Below, one piece after another: positions 31,452 through 44,229 of a stretch of 64,000 nt of DNA. The notes beneath the pieces are model-generated. The model was not told the DNA's origin and made no database searches. It saw only the letters and a program-made list of their open reading frames with translations. The stretch is from the NCBI GenBank assembly GCA_039619475.1, contig CM077115.1, forward strand, positions 444,386,792 to 444,450,791, in the 5' to 3' direction. The position numbers and the translations under genes are program-made. Position 1 is the first letter of the stretch, and every line of letters starts with the position of its first letter. The stretch comes from Icerya purchasi (taxonomy: Eukaryota > Arthropoda > Insecta > Hemiptera > Monophlebidae).

Positions 31452-33340
31452 CAGTAGAACCTCGATTATCCGAGTTAATTGGGGCGAACGAAGATCGGAT
31501 GTCGTGAAAAATCGGATAATCGATTTTTCGTTATTTTTTATTTTTGTTTTTGAAAAAACACAATAAATAAACATTGTATTGCAAAAATTTTATAGAAATG
31601 ATTGAACAAACAGAAAACAATGAAAAAGGTACGTAGAAAATGTGCAATTCAAAATAAAAAAATTAAATCACTTCGAATTAAAAATGGAAAAATATGTATT
31701 GCGTAGTAATTCTCGTTTGAAACAAAACTAACAGAGTAAATACATTACATGTACCTACCACCCTGTAATAACTAAGATTTAAAAATTTTAAAAAAGTCTT
31801 CTTCAAAACAAAATTAAAAATAAAAAACCACTTCAACATGTGTAAAAATTTAAAAAAAAAAAAAATGGTAAAACCTAAAACTAAAAAAAAAAGACAATTC
31901 GAAAAAGAAAGATCATTTCTTTGGTACATACTCATTATCGTTAAATCGTTTCTTTGAAAAAAATCTGTAATAGATTTTTGCTGAGGTATACTGACTTTTT
32001 CTAGCGGCAAAGTCTCGCCACTTGCGGAATACCATTAATTCTCGAGAGGTAACGTCGTCTTGTTTTTCTAAAAAATTTAGACTCATTTGTAAAGCAGAAT
32101 AAGCAGCATTATACGAAATTTTCTCTTCCGATTCCTTTTCTATTTCCTCTAAAGATGGTTTATTGAAATCACGTAGCACAGATCCGACAATTTCTTCGTC
32201 ATTCATATTAAATTCGGAGTCGTCTGCGACTATCCACTCTTCAACATCATTCGCATTTACGTCACCACATCCGGGTATTTTTTTCAACATTTTCTCCAAC
32301 GTTGGAGCACAGTCATCGTTCTTTGGGTCACTTTTTTGAGTACGATCATCATCATAGGTTATATCTAAGAGTGGACACCATGCTTTTCTAAGACATGATA
32401 TTTTTACAGAATTTCAAGCATCCGCAGTCCAAAATATAATATCTTTCATTGTAATGTTCTTCAAACAATTCGTTAAATCGATGTCTCGTTCGTCACAATT
32501 CAGCAAAATTTCTTGTAGAAGACACTTCCGATAATTTCTCTTGAATGAAACGATAACTCCTCGATCCATGGGCTTTTTCTTTAATGATCGGACCTGATAT
32601 CGGTAGTCCTCGGCTTCTTACCGAATAGAACCAAACGTACACAGCTTCATTAATTTTCGGCGTGTAAGTTAACTTCGTAGATTTCCTATCGGCTGCATTT
32701 GATGCACTTTCGGTGTAAAACTTTTGAATTTTGGTTCTGTTTCTCATCCAGTCGCCCACGGTATTACTTGAAACACCATACGAAATAGCAACAATGGATA
32801 GTTTTTCTCCTTTATCGACTCTTTTGATTGCTTGTATTTTTTTTTTCGATGGAAACCATGACTCGTTTACGTTTGGGCTTATTAACACTTTTTCGTTTTT
32901 TCTTCGAAATTTCTAAAACTCTAGGTTTCATTTTACAGAAGACAAAAAATAGGCAAAAAAGAATTTAACTATGCAAACCTGACACGCATATTTAAGTAAA
33001 ACTTCAACACACTTACACTGGAGTTACAGTAGCGAGAACATCGACAAAACAACAACAAATTCACATATCCCACGCACTCCATTACTCGGGGTACCAAGGT
33101 AATATGATATGCGATCCTTAGTTTTACTTAGTCATCATATGTCGCATTGGTTACAAGATCTCAACGCTATGCGAACATTTATATTCTTTTGTTTATTTAG
33201 TGCAAAAATAAGGGAAAATCGGATAATAAAAAATTAACCGACTTTTGGACATCGGATAATCTACAGAAATCGGTTGCAATTTTTTGCTCGGATAATCAAG
33301 AAATCGGATAATCGGAAGTCGGATAATCGAGGTTCTACTG
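31452..33340 (-). mobile_element. pogo/Tigger DNA transposon with intact TIRs
   Basis: The 1889-bp element is bounded by perfect 22-bp inverted ends starting CAGTAGAACCTCGATTATCC and flanked by TA at 31450-31451 and 33341-33342, as expected of the Tc1/pogo group. Further CGGATAATC-type subrepeats lie just inside both ends. It encodes a broken transposase on the minus strand. Confidence 0.9.
31913..32932 (-). pseudogene. Tigger/pogo transposase pseudogene, DDE core deleted
   Basis: The N-terminal region (MKPRVLEISKKKRKS, then after a frameshift IQAIKRVDKGEKLSIVAISY with GVSSNTVGDW) is a CENP-B-type helix-turn-helix. It is followed by PKINEAVYVWFYSVRSRGLP, an HTH-Tc5-like domain. Near 32440-32490 the reading jumps to the end of the catalytic domain (LNELFEEH-like, KDIIYWTADAWNSV) and the acidic C-terminal tail (GCGDVNANDVEEWI). 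The segment that should carry the DDE residues is missing. The protein is far shorter than the roughly 500 residues usual for Tigger transposases. It could only have moved in trans. Confidence 0.8.
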
Positions 33341-33780
33341 TAATTTAAAATCACCGGTTAAAAACGTTGAAACAGACTATGTATAACTGCAGTTATGTGA
33401 TTTTTAAAAAATAATGAGAAAAATTAACTTTAAGTTTTTATAGTTTACTGATTTTATAGAAAATTACGTTAAATTCTATTTTGAAGATCAACAACTTGTC
33501 CATTTATTAAGTGTGAATATGATTTCTATAAAATAATCGATAAACGATAAATCAACGTATTTGAAATTTTTTATTTTAGTAGTTAATAATGAGATTGTAA
33601 TTTTTATAATAAAAAATGAAATGAAAAATAACAGAAATATTTATAACAGTATAAATTAACGAAACAAATATAAATCCAGCTTATTAAAAATTATTTCTGG
33701 TCTTCCCTAATTTTAAAGAATTATGAATAGTTATTCTATTATATTAATATTTTATAAATTTTAGTTATTGTCCGCTTACG

Positions 33781-33786
<6 letters not shown>

Positions 33787-33834
<48 letters not shown>
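33787..33834. repeat. (ATT)n microsatellite
   Basis: About 16 uninterrupted ATT units. Confidence 0.95.
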
Positions 33835-34406
33835 TGTAGTACCCTGTTACTGCTAATTTAGGAACACCGAAAAGTTACTTTGGGAACTTGCTTGAATTAT
33901 TAATGGTTTTTAAAAAATTTTATCGCATTTTAGATGCATTAGTTAATTGTAAATAATAAATTATTTTAATGTTTGCGAGATATTTAAAATATTTACAAAA
34001 GTTTTATAAAAATTTTTGCTATCAGTTTATGGTTTCGAAAAAACTAATATCTAAATACAATTAACTATAAGTATTTTCTTTTACTAATGTAACTTTTTTC
34101 TTAATTTGAAAAGAAAAAAATATTGGGGATATATTTTTGCCCAAGCTATATGTTGTTAATCCGTTGAACTTTAATAATAATAGTACATATAGTCGAAATT
34201 ACAAACTTAAAAGATAAATAAATAAATGAAATAAAGCTGTGGAATATAAGAATATTAAAAAAAAATTCTCATTTTAGGGGAACTCTTTTTATTGGAAAAT
34301 TTTAATTGGTCTTTTACGCTACATCCGATTATGTTAATACTGCAGTATTTACGATGAAAAAAAGTTATACTTGAGATTATTCTGCTTTAAAAGCATGTAA
34401 CAATGG

Positions 34407-34685
34407 CAAAGGCATCGCTAGTTGATAGAAAGAGGATGTGAGTTATAGGAAAAATAAAATTTATAAGTTGTGAAGGCTTAATATTTTATTAAACAAGAAT
34501 AAGATCGTAATTAAAACATAATTTTCATGGATTTCTGGTAAATTCTTCTACTACTTTATTATAAAAGTCTTCCAAATTGTCCATGATTACTCCGCTTATG
34601 AATACTCATCATGGCCAGTTGATTAAAAAGTTTCAAGGCTCCAGGGGGAGCAGCTGCCCCCTGCCCCCCGCTGGCGACGCCCATG
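34407..34685. mobile_element. hAT-type MITE, copy 1
   Basis: This 279-bp element is related over its length to 61019-61317. The ends CAAAGGCATCGCTAG and, inverted, CATGGGCGTCGCCAG are imperfect TIRs. It is flanked by 8-bp AACAATGG (34399-34406) and AACAATAG (34686-34693), a hAT-length duplication with one mismatch. It is non-coding. Confidence 0.75.
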
Positions 34686-34699
34686 AACAATAGTTTTGC

Positions 34700-34845
34700 T
34701 TATTGTTTTTTCGGTTATTCTAGCTCTTGATTCCTTTCTGTCGGCTATCTCTGATTGTATAAGGATCTGAGTCTTTCTTTTCCCTCTGTTCCACTGTTCT
34801 TGGGCCAATGTCCATGTTGACGAACCCATAAAAAAAAAAAAAAAA
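34700..34845 (+). mobile_element. 3' UTR and poly(A) of the I-type LINE family
   Basis: Shares GTCGGCTATCTCTGAT, AAGGATCTGAGTCT and CCAATGTCCATGTTGACGAA with 25.15-25.25 kb, then runs into about 16 A. This is a severely 5'-truncated insertion. Confidence 0.75.
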
Positions 34846-35077
34846 GAAGACCGCTTTACAGATGGATGTACATTTCATGAAGTAAAAAAAAAATAATATA
34901 AGTAGCTTAATTAGCTTTTATGCGTTATCGTAATAATAATCATAATAAATATGTAGAGGCCATAAGACTTTTTTTTTCATTATTTTTTAGTAAATATTTG
35001 CAAATAATTGTAGCTATTGGCTACGAATTATTTAATATATCACTGTTTCTCGATAGATAATATTTATAGTTGTATTA

Positions 35078-35323
35078 CAGCGTGCGGCAGCATAACTTCT
35101 TTTTTTAAAATGCGCCACTTTTTTTCTACTAAATTTTGTTAAAGCGAAATAATAACAGAAAATCGAAATAAAATTGCGAAAAGGCAAGAAGCATACATAT
35201 TGCCCCAATGGGGGATCTAGAGTATGTTATTTCGATTTTCTGCTTTATTATTTATCTTTAACAAAATTTAGTAGAAAAAAGAGTGGCGCATTTTAAAAAA
35301 GGAAGCTATACTGCCGCACCCTG
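35078..35323. mobile_element. mariner/Tc1-type fold-back MITE
   Basis: A 246-bp element made almost entirely of two ~95-bp inverted arms starting CAGCGTGCGGCAG and (inverted) CAGGGTGCGGCAG. Both share AAAATGCGCCACT, CTACTAAATTTTGTTAAAG and CAGAAAATCGAAATAA. Flanking TA dinucleotides (35076-35077 and 35324-35325) fit a TA target. Confidence 0.85.
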
Positions 35324-35892
35324 TATTTGGATACAATCCGTTATTATTTGAATTAATTTTGATCGATTTCTTGTTTGTGTTATATGTTTTGATTACAAAT
35401 ACGTTTCGAGTAATAAAATAAGTATAATATTTTAAAATATATTTATTATTATTACATCTTATTGGTAGAGTGCTATTGGCAGCACGACGATATGTTTTGG
35501 GTAAACATTATCAGTTTCTATACCATTTAGGAATATTTCAGTACGAGTTTATCGGTATAATTGATTTTTTCCATATTATTGATCCTCGAAATGTAATTCA
35601 ACTTTTCCGACGCCATTTCTTTCGGTTGGATTATTTCTATTTCCTTTAATTCGCTCGACTGTTTTGATTTGGCATTTCAATTTACATTTTTTTTTCTCCT
35701 TCCAGCAATTTTGTAACAAGTTCTGGGCTATCTAGCAATTTTATTAACACAGTATGAATAATTTGTGGAGCTCCTTATCCAGCGACAAGGATTTCCGCTA
35801 CCTGTATTTTAATACTTTTCAATTATCGCTGTTCATTTATAATAAATCTGTCAGCTTTTTTAATCGTCTGATTTTTACCAAATTGTCTAAAG

Positions 35893-36178
35893 CTATTCTT
35901 GTGATGATCCAATTTGAACTCCATATTTCCGAGCTATTTCTTGTATTTGTTCTTTGATGACAGCTTTAACCGCCAGATCCGTGTGTGCAGTGTAAGATTG
36001 CTTACATACCATGGGACGTTTGCAGTTATTCTTAGTGCTTTACTTTGGAAACGCTGTATTATCGCTATGTTACTCTGTTTAGCACTCAGTCTCACAGTGG
36101 ACTTCCGAACACCGCCATATAGGTTTTGGAATTTGATTATACCACAATAATAATTTATTCTCCAGCGATAGTCCGGAT
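35893..36178 (-). pseudogene. Jockey-type LINE reverse transcriptase C-terminal fragment
   Basis: The minus-strand reading includes SNIAIIQRFQSKALRITANV, PWYVSNLTLHTDLAVKAVIK and EQIQEIARKYG, ending at a stop at 35893-35895. This is the region after the reverse transcriptase core in Jockey-like elements (QRFQSKxLRxI...PWYVxNxxxHxDL). The upstream part (YYCGIIKFQNLYGGVRKS) is already degenerate. Confidence 0.75.
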
Positions 36179-36574
36179 TTTCTTCCTATAAGCCATAACA
36201 TATTTTCCTATACTTTATATTCAATTCGTTCCGTTTTTTAACTATATATATATATATATATATATGGCTTTTCCATCTTAATTTGTTTGTCCAAATAGAT
36301 TCCTCGAGATATTTTGTGCTGATTCCTTAACCCTGGAAATTATCTGATTGTTAATATGAATATTTTTGACGTTGCAGATTTTTTCATTTGTAAATATTAC
36401 ACGACGGGCAGATTTTTTTCTCATTGATTACTATTCGCTACCGTTCGAACCGTATAGAGAGTGTATTAACAGCTGATTGTAGGTTTATTGCGACATTTTC
36501 TTTACATAGAGTTCATTTTCCTTCATCTACCATATTTATGTTTCTACTGCTCGATAGCTGTGATTAAACTCAAA

Positions 36575-37330
36575 TACCTGGTGTAACCAAGTTTTGCTCG
36601 GATTTGTTCTAAACCTGCAGATGAATCGTATATTTCACAAACATTTTCAAAAAATATATTTCATTCCGAGATTTCGAACACGGTTAATTAAACGGATTTG
36701 TTTATTTTACTGTTCACTAAACCCTCTAAATGAAAGTTTAATTACTGACACGAAACATCCCTTGCTTCTAATTCCTAGAACAATCGATTTTTAGGCCTTA
36801 CCCCCCCCCCCCCCCCCACCAAAAAAAAAAAATCGCGAATTTTATCGAAAAATCGTTGAAGCTGAACTAGCTACATATATGTCTACACGAATTACTCATT
36901 TAGTAATGCGCATATTAATTGAGCCTTGCTCAGATCTGAACTTGCAGATCAATCGATGGATTCATAAGTTCCGCAAGCTACATACTTTTGATGCGTTGCA
37001 TTATTAATGTTAAAGTATTCCCGCATTTAAAAAAATAAAAATAAATTCAAAACATCATAAGCCAGGATTATTATTAGAAATCATCGTGTGTGTAATATTT
37101 AAATCGGTTGTGTAAGGCGTAAATATTTATGTATTTCATTACGAAACAAAGAGATTAATTACGCCTTTATCTATTTTGCACCATGGAAATAAGCGTTTTG
37201 TTCAAATAAACCGTAAATATACGATAATCTCTTAAAAATATCCGTTGTCGCCTACCTTCTAAAAATTTACGCATTTTGTAGAGAATTTTCTATCGATTTA
37301 TCGAACCCTACAGAAGCCGCTAATTCGTGA
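36575..37330. repeat. Helitron-like dispersed repeat, two adjacent copies
   Basis: Related over its length to 56205-57255. Motif order is repeated: TTTTGCTCGGATTTGTTCT (about 36592), AATCGTTGAAGCTGAACTAG with ACGAATTACTCATTTAGTAA (about 36850-36905), then CTTGCTCAGATCTGAACTTG (about 36925). The inner motifs are diverged forms of the Helitron-like end at 59.98-60.07 kb (GTTAGAGCCGTTTCCGAG, GAATTGCTCGTTTAAA). A C18 tract sits near 36800. Confidence 0.45.
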
Positions 37331-38219
37331 CTTTCTTCAACATTGTTGGCACATATACATGTATACAATTTTTGTTCATATTATTATTTTTATGCTTATT
37401 ATTTATCAATAATAAGGTCGATCCTGTTACGTTTTATTGTCTTATTCGTTAATGTATCGTTTTGTTTCACTATAATTTTCTCACGGCTATTATTTATAAA
37501 ATGTTTATCTTTTTTCAAATCACGCTTACTGGCGCCACTGTTTGATTTCCCGGTTGTACCTTTTTATATAGAAGTCTCTTTTCTCGTGCTCCCGATTGAT
37601 GTATTGTTTCAGCCTTAATCCGATCTTGTGTTTCTTCGCATCTTCTTAATTCCGTTTATATTTAAAAGATAATGGTCCGACTCTCTATAGTCATAGAATT
37701 CTTTGCGCGTCTCTGAAGGAATAATTGCTTTTTAAGGTTTGTTCATTTGTATTAGTATTATATTGCTCGTTGACAATGGTTCTTTATAGTCGTTTTCTTA
37801 ATTTTTAACCATTATTTAGTTTTAGCGGGGGGGTGCTAGTTCTGTCTCCCTATCCTTGATGCAGTACTGAAAGTTTTTCTTCTTTTATTTATTTATTTTT
37901 TTCTATTTTTAATTCCTCTAGATATATATTTTTTCTTTTTTCATCCTCACTTTATAATACAAGTTTTTTCAAAAGACGTCTTCGAATAGGGCATCTTAAA
38001 CAGCCTCTAGATTTTATAAAATTTTTATATGTAATCGTTATGATCGACTTTTATCGATTGTATCATTCGAATAACAATGAACAAATCCAGGAATATACAC
38101 TGGTATGTATTTATTGCTCGCGTAATATATTTACTATTAGTTGCATTTTCGAGAATATTTTGTCAGACAACTTCACACGAACATACTTAAAAACTAAAAA
38201 ATTATTTCCTCGACATTTT

Positions 38220-38895
38220 AATGGTTCGGAGATTTGTATAATTTTTACGGGTGGTGCCTTCATCACTCTGAATTCTTTAGACTTCCTTCCTTCTGCTCTA
38301 TTTTCTCAGCCGAATCGATCTCCATTCTTCGTGTTATCCTTTTTTATTTCCCCTACAAGTGGTAGTTTTGTAAATTTCTGATCGGTTCCGACTCTGTAGG
38401 CGTTATTCGGGGCCTACCTTCTCCATCTTCTTTTCCATTCCTTCGACGGCATTATTCAATTCGATTTCTCATCTCTACTTTGCGTTCATCCTTTATATGG
38501 GTTTCTGATCATTCCAATATAGAGGACAATGACTCAACTGATTTTTTAACTCGCTCAGCCGCCCGCAATGGTAAACATTCCTCGACAATTCCCCCCCCCC
38601 GTTTCGGACATTCTTTCTGTTTCCTTAATCAGGCTCAGGATTAATACTTCCCTCTTATCCGTTTTCCATTTGTTACATCGCTTTCTCCTTACTGATTTTT
38701 TAACGATATACCGTTCCTCCTCGAATTTGTGATTCTAATCATTTCTTTTCTGAATGTTTAGCTCTCCTCAGCGAACGCTCTCTTTTATACGCTCAACTAT
38801 TGGCTTTGAGGCCTTCTACTGCCTATAACGCAACCTACATCCTTTCCTTCCTATCGACTTCTGTTGTTCCCTTGCTACTGGCGCAGCCAAGTAAA
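38220..38895 (+). pseudogene. I-type LINE 3' end: RNase H, Cys/His tail, poly(A)
   Basis: RNase H motifs in order are IIFTGGAF (the first catalytic Asp of FTDGS is Gly here), then IGSDSVGVIRG, then WVSDHSNIEDNDSTDFLTRS. The Cys/His tail follows as CDSNHFFSECLALLSERSLL. The frame shifts several times. It ends in about 11 A after GCAGCCAAGT near 38890. It is a relative of the insertions at 24.4 and 46.8 kb but not identical. Confidence 0.75.
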
Positions 38896-39112
38896 AAAAA
38901 AAATCTTGTGAACTATGTTTTGTAGTAATTTACGGTTTCGGTTCGAGTATTATTTTTCCTTTCTTTATAAAGTCGTTGTTCTGAATTTATTAACTTCGAA
39001 TTTAAACGTTTTCCTAAAATTTTCTATAATTCTTGGTAAAGTTATCGATACTATTTTGGTTTAGGTACACATTTATATATCAATCGTATAAAACGGAATT
39101 TAACTTTGAACT

Positions 39113-39188
39113 CGGGCGTATCCGGATTTTTTGCTATCCGGACCGGCTGGCCGCCCAATTAATCCGGATAATCGCGAGTCGACACTGT
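39113..39188 (-). mobile_element. Solo pogo/Tigger-like terminal repeat
   Basis: Read on the minus strand: CAGTGTCGACTCGCGATTAT, CCGGATTAATTGGG and further TCCGGATA subrepeats, next to TA. It resembles the end structure of the 31452-33340 element without being a copy. No partner end was found. Confidence 0.5.
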
Positions 39189-40829
39189 ATATATATATAT
39201 ATATAATTACAGCCGACGATACATTGTATATGCGGCAGGATACGCTCCGATACGCGAACGAAGCAACATTGTTAAAGCTATGCAAAATTAACAACCCTCG
39301 ACAAAAGATGTTAATTGAAGGGTGTGCTGTTTACTTCGAAACAACGGTAATGACGAAACAGGGATGATGCTGTTAGATATGACCAGCTTTACAGAGTGAA
39401 AATGAAACAAGTGGAAACACGAAAATTGCTACATCGAAGCTTAGTAGGTTCTGGAAAAGTCGTAATTTTGGGAAGGCATGAAAATCGATTGGGATATTAG
39501 GACATTTAATTTTTAAAATGTAAACTTCTTGGATTGGTCAGACGGCGAACGCTTGTTCGGCTGTACACGAATGTCGAATGTCAGGAAGAGTGTTGAACGT
39601 CTTATGAGCTGTGAAGAAAGTTTTTTCGGTTGATCGGGGAACTTCAGCTTCGATATGCGTTCTTCTTTTTAATTAATTCGTTACTTTAGACATATCATGA
39701 TGGAGGAGAGACGTGAGAAATTGATTATCGCGCGGAACGGATAAAGACCAAAGATCCCTTAGAAGAAATGATCGGTAGCTCGATCTGATTAGAAATTTTT
39801 TTCCGAGATTACTGCGTACTATTGAAAAAAGAACCGTGTTAGAAGGACTCTCTTTTAGTATAACGACGATGTATGATAGGCAAACGAACGGCAAGAAGAA
39901 AAGATGGTGTTCTTTTCCGACATTTTAACTTTTTGTTCGAATTTAATTAAGCTACAGCGTAATATATCAATTGAAAACGAACTTTGCTTATGTAAGAGAT
40001 TTACAAACTTTTGCAATTATAAGCTATTACTGCACAAGTTTTTAATAGGTTCTCGTTCAGTATTGTTTCTGTTTATAGTCGGTACTTGGTATTTAGTTCT
40101 TTTACACTGCCGTTTGACACGCGAATCATTATTGAACTGAAAGAAGTTGATTTGATCAGTGCCTTAAATTTATTACGTTACTAAATATATATATATATAT
40201 ATGAAATTTATCGTTCGTATATATTTCTTTTTTCGCTACTACATCATTAACAAGAACGGTCTTTTAAACTTAACAGAACGGGCAGCAATAAATATTATTT
40301 ACAACCTACCTTTCTTAATTCTGAGCGTCTCTTGGAAAACGTGTAGTAGATGCTTGACTGTATATTTTGTTGTACATATAATAAATACCGATTTACACTG
40401 AACGTTTTGGAGTTTATTGAGATGTATTTAGTACATAGGAGCGGATGAATTATTAATATTATTACTTTTTTATAAAACAAATTTCGATGTAATTAATAAA
40501 ATAATTTCTAGCAAAACGCAGAGCTCGTCGTTTTTCTGTTTCAAACTGAGCTGCTGATTAAATTGATTTTTTTTCTTCTTTCTTTTAAATAAGTTTCCGG
40601 TCCCCCACACAAGGCATACTGCCCGTCTGTGGGTGCCCAGTACAATAAGACTCGTTGCCCATTGCAGCGGGAAATGTGAAATGTGTTTTTTTCGACTGCT
40701 CATTGTAGCGAGTTCGCTGAGCGAGGAAATAATAGTTTGCGATTAAATTATATTGACTTTTTATTCAGTATTTTACTTTTATTATCCTTACTCGTTTGTT
40801 ATCATTTTTATTGCTCCCCCACCTATAAG

Positions 40830-41275
40830 AAGAATTATTATTATCGCTGATGTTGAAAGGACGAAAATTGAAACAGATCCCCGCCACCCAATGTTTGGCC
40901 AAATAGTATTAGACCAAAGGCTGAAATCCCGGAAAGCCTTCATGCATAATAGCACTATGTTGACTAGTAATCGAACCACCATACGGAAAGAAAGATGGAA
41001 GGTTTACTACAGGGCCTGTATCCCCAACGGAAGGTATACGGCCAAAAAATGCACTGAACTGGCCACAGTGGAGAACATTAAACAGATTGCGCACAGGTCG
41101 CGATCGTACACAGGTAAATCGCGTTATGTGGAAACCGGACATCAACGACAGATGTCAATGCGATGAAAGGCAAGATCGCAAGCATTTGTTTAAATGTACG
41201 CGCGTGGCGTCAACAGTCAGTATGGAGGACCTGTTTGACACATTGCCATCGAAGACGATGTTATCAAACTAATAG
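40830..41275 (+). pseudogene. LINE (Jockey-like) C-terminal fragment with Cys/His motif
   Basis: The frame with DQRLKSRKAFMHNSTMLTS and RKERWKVYYRA continues, after a frameshift near 41090, as TGRDRTQVNRVMW and CQCDERQDRKHLFKC, then MEDLFDTLP. The spacing CxC...HLFxC is typical of the extreme C-terminus of several LINE clades. The start of the ORF at 40753 is not LINE-like. Confidence 0.6.
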
Positions 41276-41580
41276 ATGCATGGATTTTGTATATATATAT
41301 ATATATGTAGCGTTTCGGACACGAAAAGAAGTAGATTTTAATATAGGTTTCTCTGTGTTAACAAAGTTTATTATGTAATAAAGTGATACTCATTTAATCG
41401 ATAACAAGTTAAATACTTAGGGTATTAATATAGACTAAAAATCAAACTCTGTATATATATATATGTTAGAAATATTGAAACAACAAAAATTTATGTACAT
41501 TAGATTTACAAATAACGCCGAACTTGTTCCAAACTTTTGTATCACACTTTGTATAAGACTTAATATAGTACATTTATATA

Positions 41581-42845
41581 CAGTTTGTTTCGTAAGAGCG
41601 TGTACGGCAAAACTTTATCCTCGAAACCATTAGAGGGGAAATCCAAGTTTGAGCAGATAGCGACAACCTTCCGCTTAGAGATGCTTTGTACAAAATGTCT
41701 CAGTTGTCGTTTGATATCTTGGTCATAGAAAATATATTGCACCATGTCTGCCGTGTACGCATCACGTTACAAAGCCGTGTTTCTGTATTTACATTCAAAA
41801 GGACCGAAAATGTCGCTCCGAACTACCGCTAAGTACATGAAAGTCGAAGACACATTTATAAGTAAGTGGGTGAAACGTTATTCTGACACGTAAAAAAACG
41901 TCGATGACCTACCGCGGATGATCGTGGCTCCGTACGAAAAACAATGAAAAAGGAGGATAAATTGATTTACGGATGTGTTTGAGAAGAATCCTCGTCTATC
42001 ACTGCGTGGGGAGCAAGTGATTTTGCGTAAAAAGGATCTAAATGTGTCATGTGTCACAAGAAGAAGACGTTTACTGGCTCATGAAGTGAGATTTCGAAGC
42101 ACAGTGAAGAAACTGCTACTGTGCCAAAAAAAGACTAAATTGGACGTAAGAAAATTTGGAACGCGATTGAGTCAACGTAATTTTTTCGGACAAAACTCCC
42201 TTTTTAGTCATGTTCTTCTAACATTCATACTTGGTCTAATTACGCCAATAGACTCACCCAGCGGACCGTTAAACACCCGGTAAAGGTGCATATCTGGAAC
42301 TGTCTCTCAAAGCGGGGATTTGGCAATTTGCACATCTTCACAGAAAATTTTGATCAAAATATATCATCAGAGGGCTTTATTACTGTCTGCTGAAAGGTGG
42401 TTTATGCGGGAAAATAAAAATCAGCTACTGCAAGAAGACAATGTGACCTAAAACATCTGATAGTCGTCTTTGTACTGCATTGAAACAAGAAAATGACGTT
42501 AACGTACTGGATTGGCAGTCGCAGTATGCAAATCCAATAGAAAATGTGTGGGAGCTTCTCAGTTGAAACTCCGAGGGAAGAAGATCTGGACCGTGTCAAA
42601 CAGTTATTTCGACAAATTCGATTGATATGGAAGTCTTTTGCTCAAGATTACGCCAAACATTTAGTAGAAAGTGTACATCGGAGATGCCAGGCAATTATTA
42701 ATTAATAATGGATGCGATTGGACATCCTATTAATAATAAAGCATCTCGATGATCTACACAATATAGTAAGTGTGTATTTCTTTTTCAAGTCATTATCCCC
42801 AATAATTTTCGAGTTTCTCCGTACACGCTCTTATGAAACAGACTG
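41581..42845 (+). mobile_element. Complete Tc1-like transposon
   Basis: A 1265-bp element with ~27-bp imperfect TIRs, CAGTTTGTTTCGTAAGAGCG at the left and CAGTCTGTTTCATAAGAGCG (inverted) at the right, each followed by TGTACGG. It is flanked by TA at 41579-41580 and 42846-42847. It contains one transposase pseudogene. Confidence 0.9.
41744..42705 (+). pseudogene. Tc1-like transposase pseudogene
   Basis: Starts MSAVYASRYKAVFLYLHSKG, followed by KMSLRTTAKYMKVEDTFISK (helix-turn-helix region), then KNVDDLPR, and FEKNPRLSLRGEQVILRKKD with TRRRRLLAHEVRFRSTVKK. Towards the end come degenerate forms of the block around the last catalytic residue (DWQSQYANPIENVWELL in mixed frames), then RVKQLFRQI and VESVHRRCQAIIN before the stop. 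At least two nonsense codons (after RYSDT and before the KRRINLF region) and several frameshifts make it inactive. The segment with the first two catalytic Asp is hard to follow. Confidence 0.8.
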
Positions 42846-42849
42846 TATT

Positions 42850-44220
42850 TATACAGGATCAATATTAAATACCTTGTACAAAAAATTAGATAATTAATGT
42901 TTTACTAAAGTATAATAGTTTTTAGTTTTTAGGTTGGATCTTGTAATTAATTGTAAATTGATTGACTTAATTAAAATACTAAGATATAATTATTGCTTTT
43001 AATTTCAAATTACTTTACATTATTATCAGAACAACAGATTTTAAAACTGCATGTAAAGTTTAAACATGGACAAACAATAATTTACCATCTTTTATTTCAA
43101 GTCATCTTTCATATTTTTACATTTTTAAAATCTTTGTGTTCTGCATTGTATAAAAATTCATATTTCCTAACCATTTCAATTAGTTTTTCCATTAGTATAT
43201 AGAAATGAAATAAAAATAGGGGGACAAGTATACAAATTACAATACATATATATATATATATACGAGTACATATACATATACATATATATAAATTAAAAAT
43301 GACAAATATTAGTATATAAAAGACAACTATTATATCAAATACATGTATATGAAACACTTGAAATTCACGAAATGTGTTTTGAAAAACGATCCGAGCGAGG
43401 AATTATTTTCCCTCGCTCGCCTCTTTCGCCTCTTTCGACTATTTCGACTATTTCTCACTGCAGCGGGCCGTGTTACATTTAAATGTACAGTAATCGATTT
43501 TCAGAAAACACCTTTCACATTTCACATTTCAAATTCCTCGCTGCAGAGGACAACGTGCCTTATCGTCGTTTATTCACAAATATAGTTATAGAACTTCTTA
43601 ATACTTAATTTACATTGCACACAGGACACATATCACATTATTACATTGACGGACATTCGTTTTAACTATATATATATATATATGTGATATCGATTCTCCG
43701 CCATTTGCTCCCATATATATATATGCAATTAAAAAGTAACTTATTGTCCCTCATTTATGTTCTCAACCAGCAGCAGCCACTGCTTAGTTATTAGTTTACA
43801 AAGTCCTATCTTTGTGTTCATTAAATCTTCTGCAATTCCAGTAATTTAATTAATATTACCTCATCAGTGTTGTCTATTATTGATACCTCTCGGTCGAGTA
43901 CAGTATACTTCCCTACGATTATTCCTAGTTGTTTTACCTCTTTTCGTCGAAGATAATGGAATATTTAATAATACTCAAGTAGCCGGTGATAATAATATAA
44001 CATCTTTGGAGACATTTCTTTTTCCTCTCTCCACCCGCTGATGTTACTACTAATCTAATCGTTTTTTTTTCTGGGAGGGGATTATTATCGTTAAGCATCT
44101 TTTTTGCTGATTACTAATATCTTGTATTAATAGGTACTCTTTGCTTCTCTCCTCATACTGATATTCCATATAAGATTCGTGACAGTACTATAGCGTTAAA
44201 GTATACACGAAGACCCATCA
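42850..44220. other. No recognised gene; AT-rich with TA microsatellites
   Basis: TA/CATATA microsatellites at about 43245-43290, 43665-43683 and 43712-43722. Positions 43380-43570 include CTCGCTCGCCTCTTTCGCCT-type short repeats. The rest may be 3' UTR of the decayed LINE that follows on the minus strand. Confidence 0.5.
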
Positions 44221-44229
44221 TATGCTATT

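Noticed and set aside
31678..32010. 110-codon minus-strand ORF at 31678-32010
   Set aside because: It overlaps the Tigger C-terminal reading in another frame and is AT-rich; only the 31913-32299 frame matches the family.
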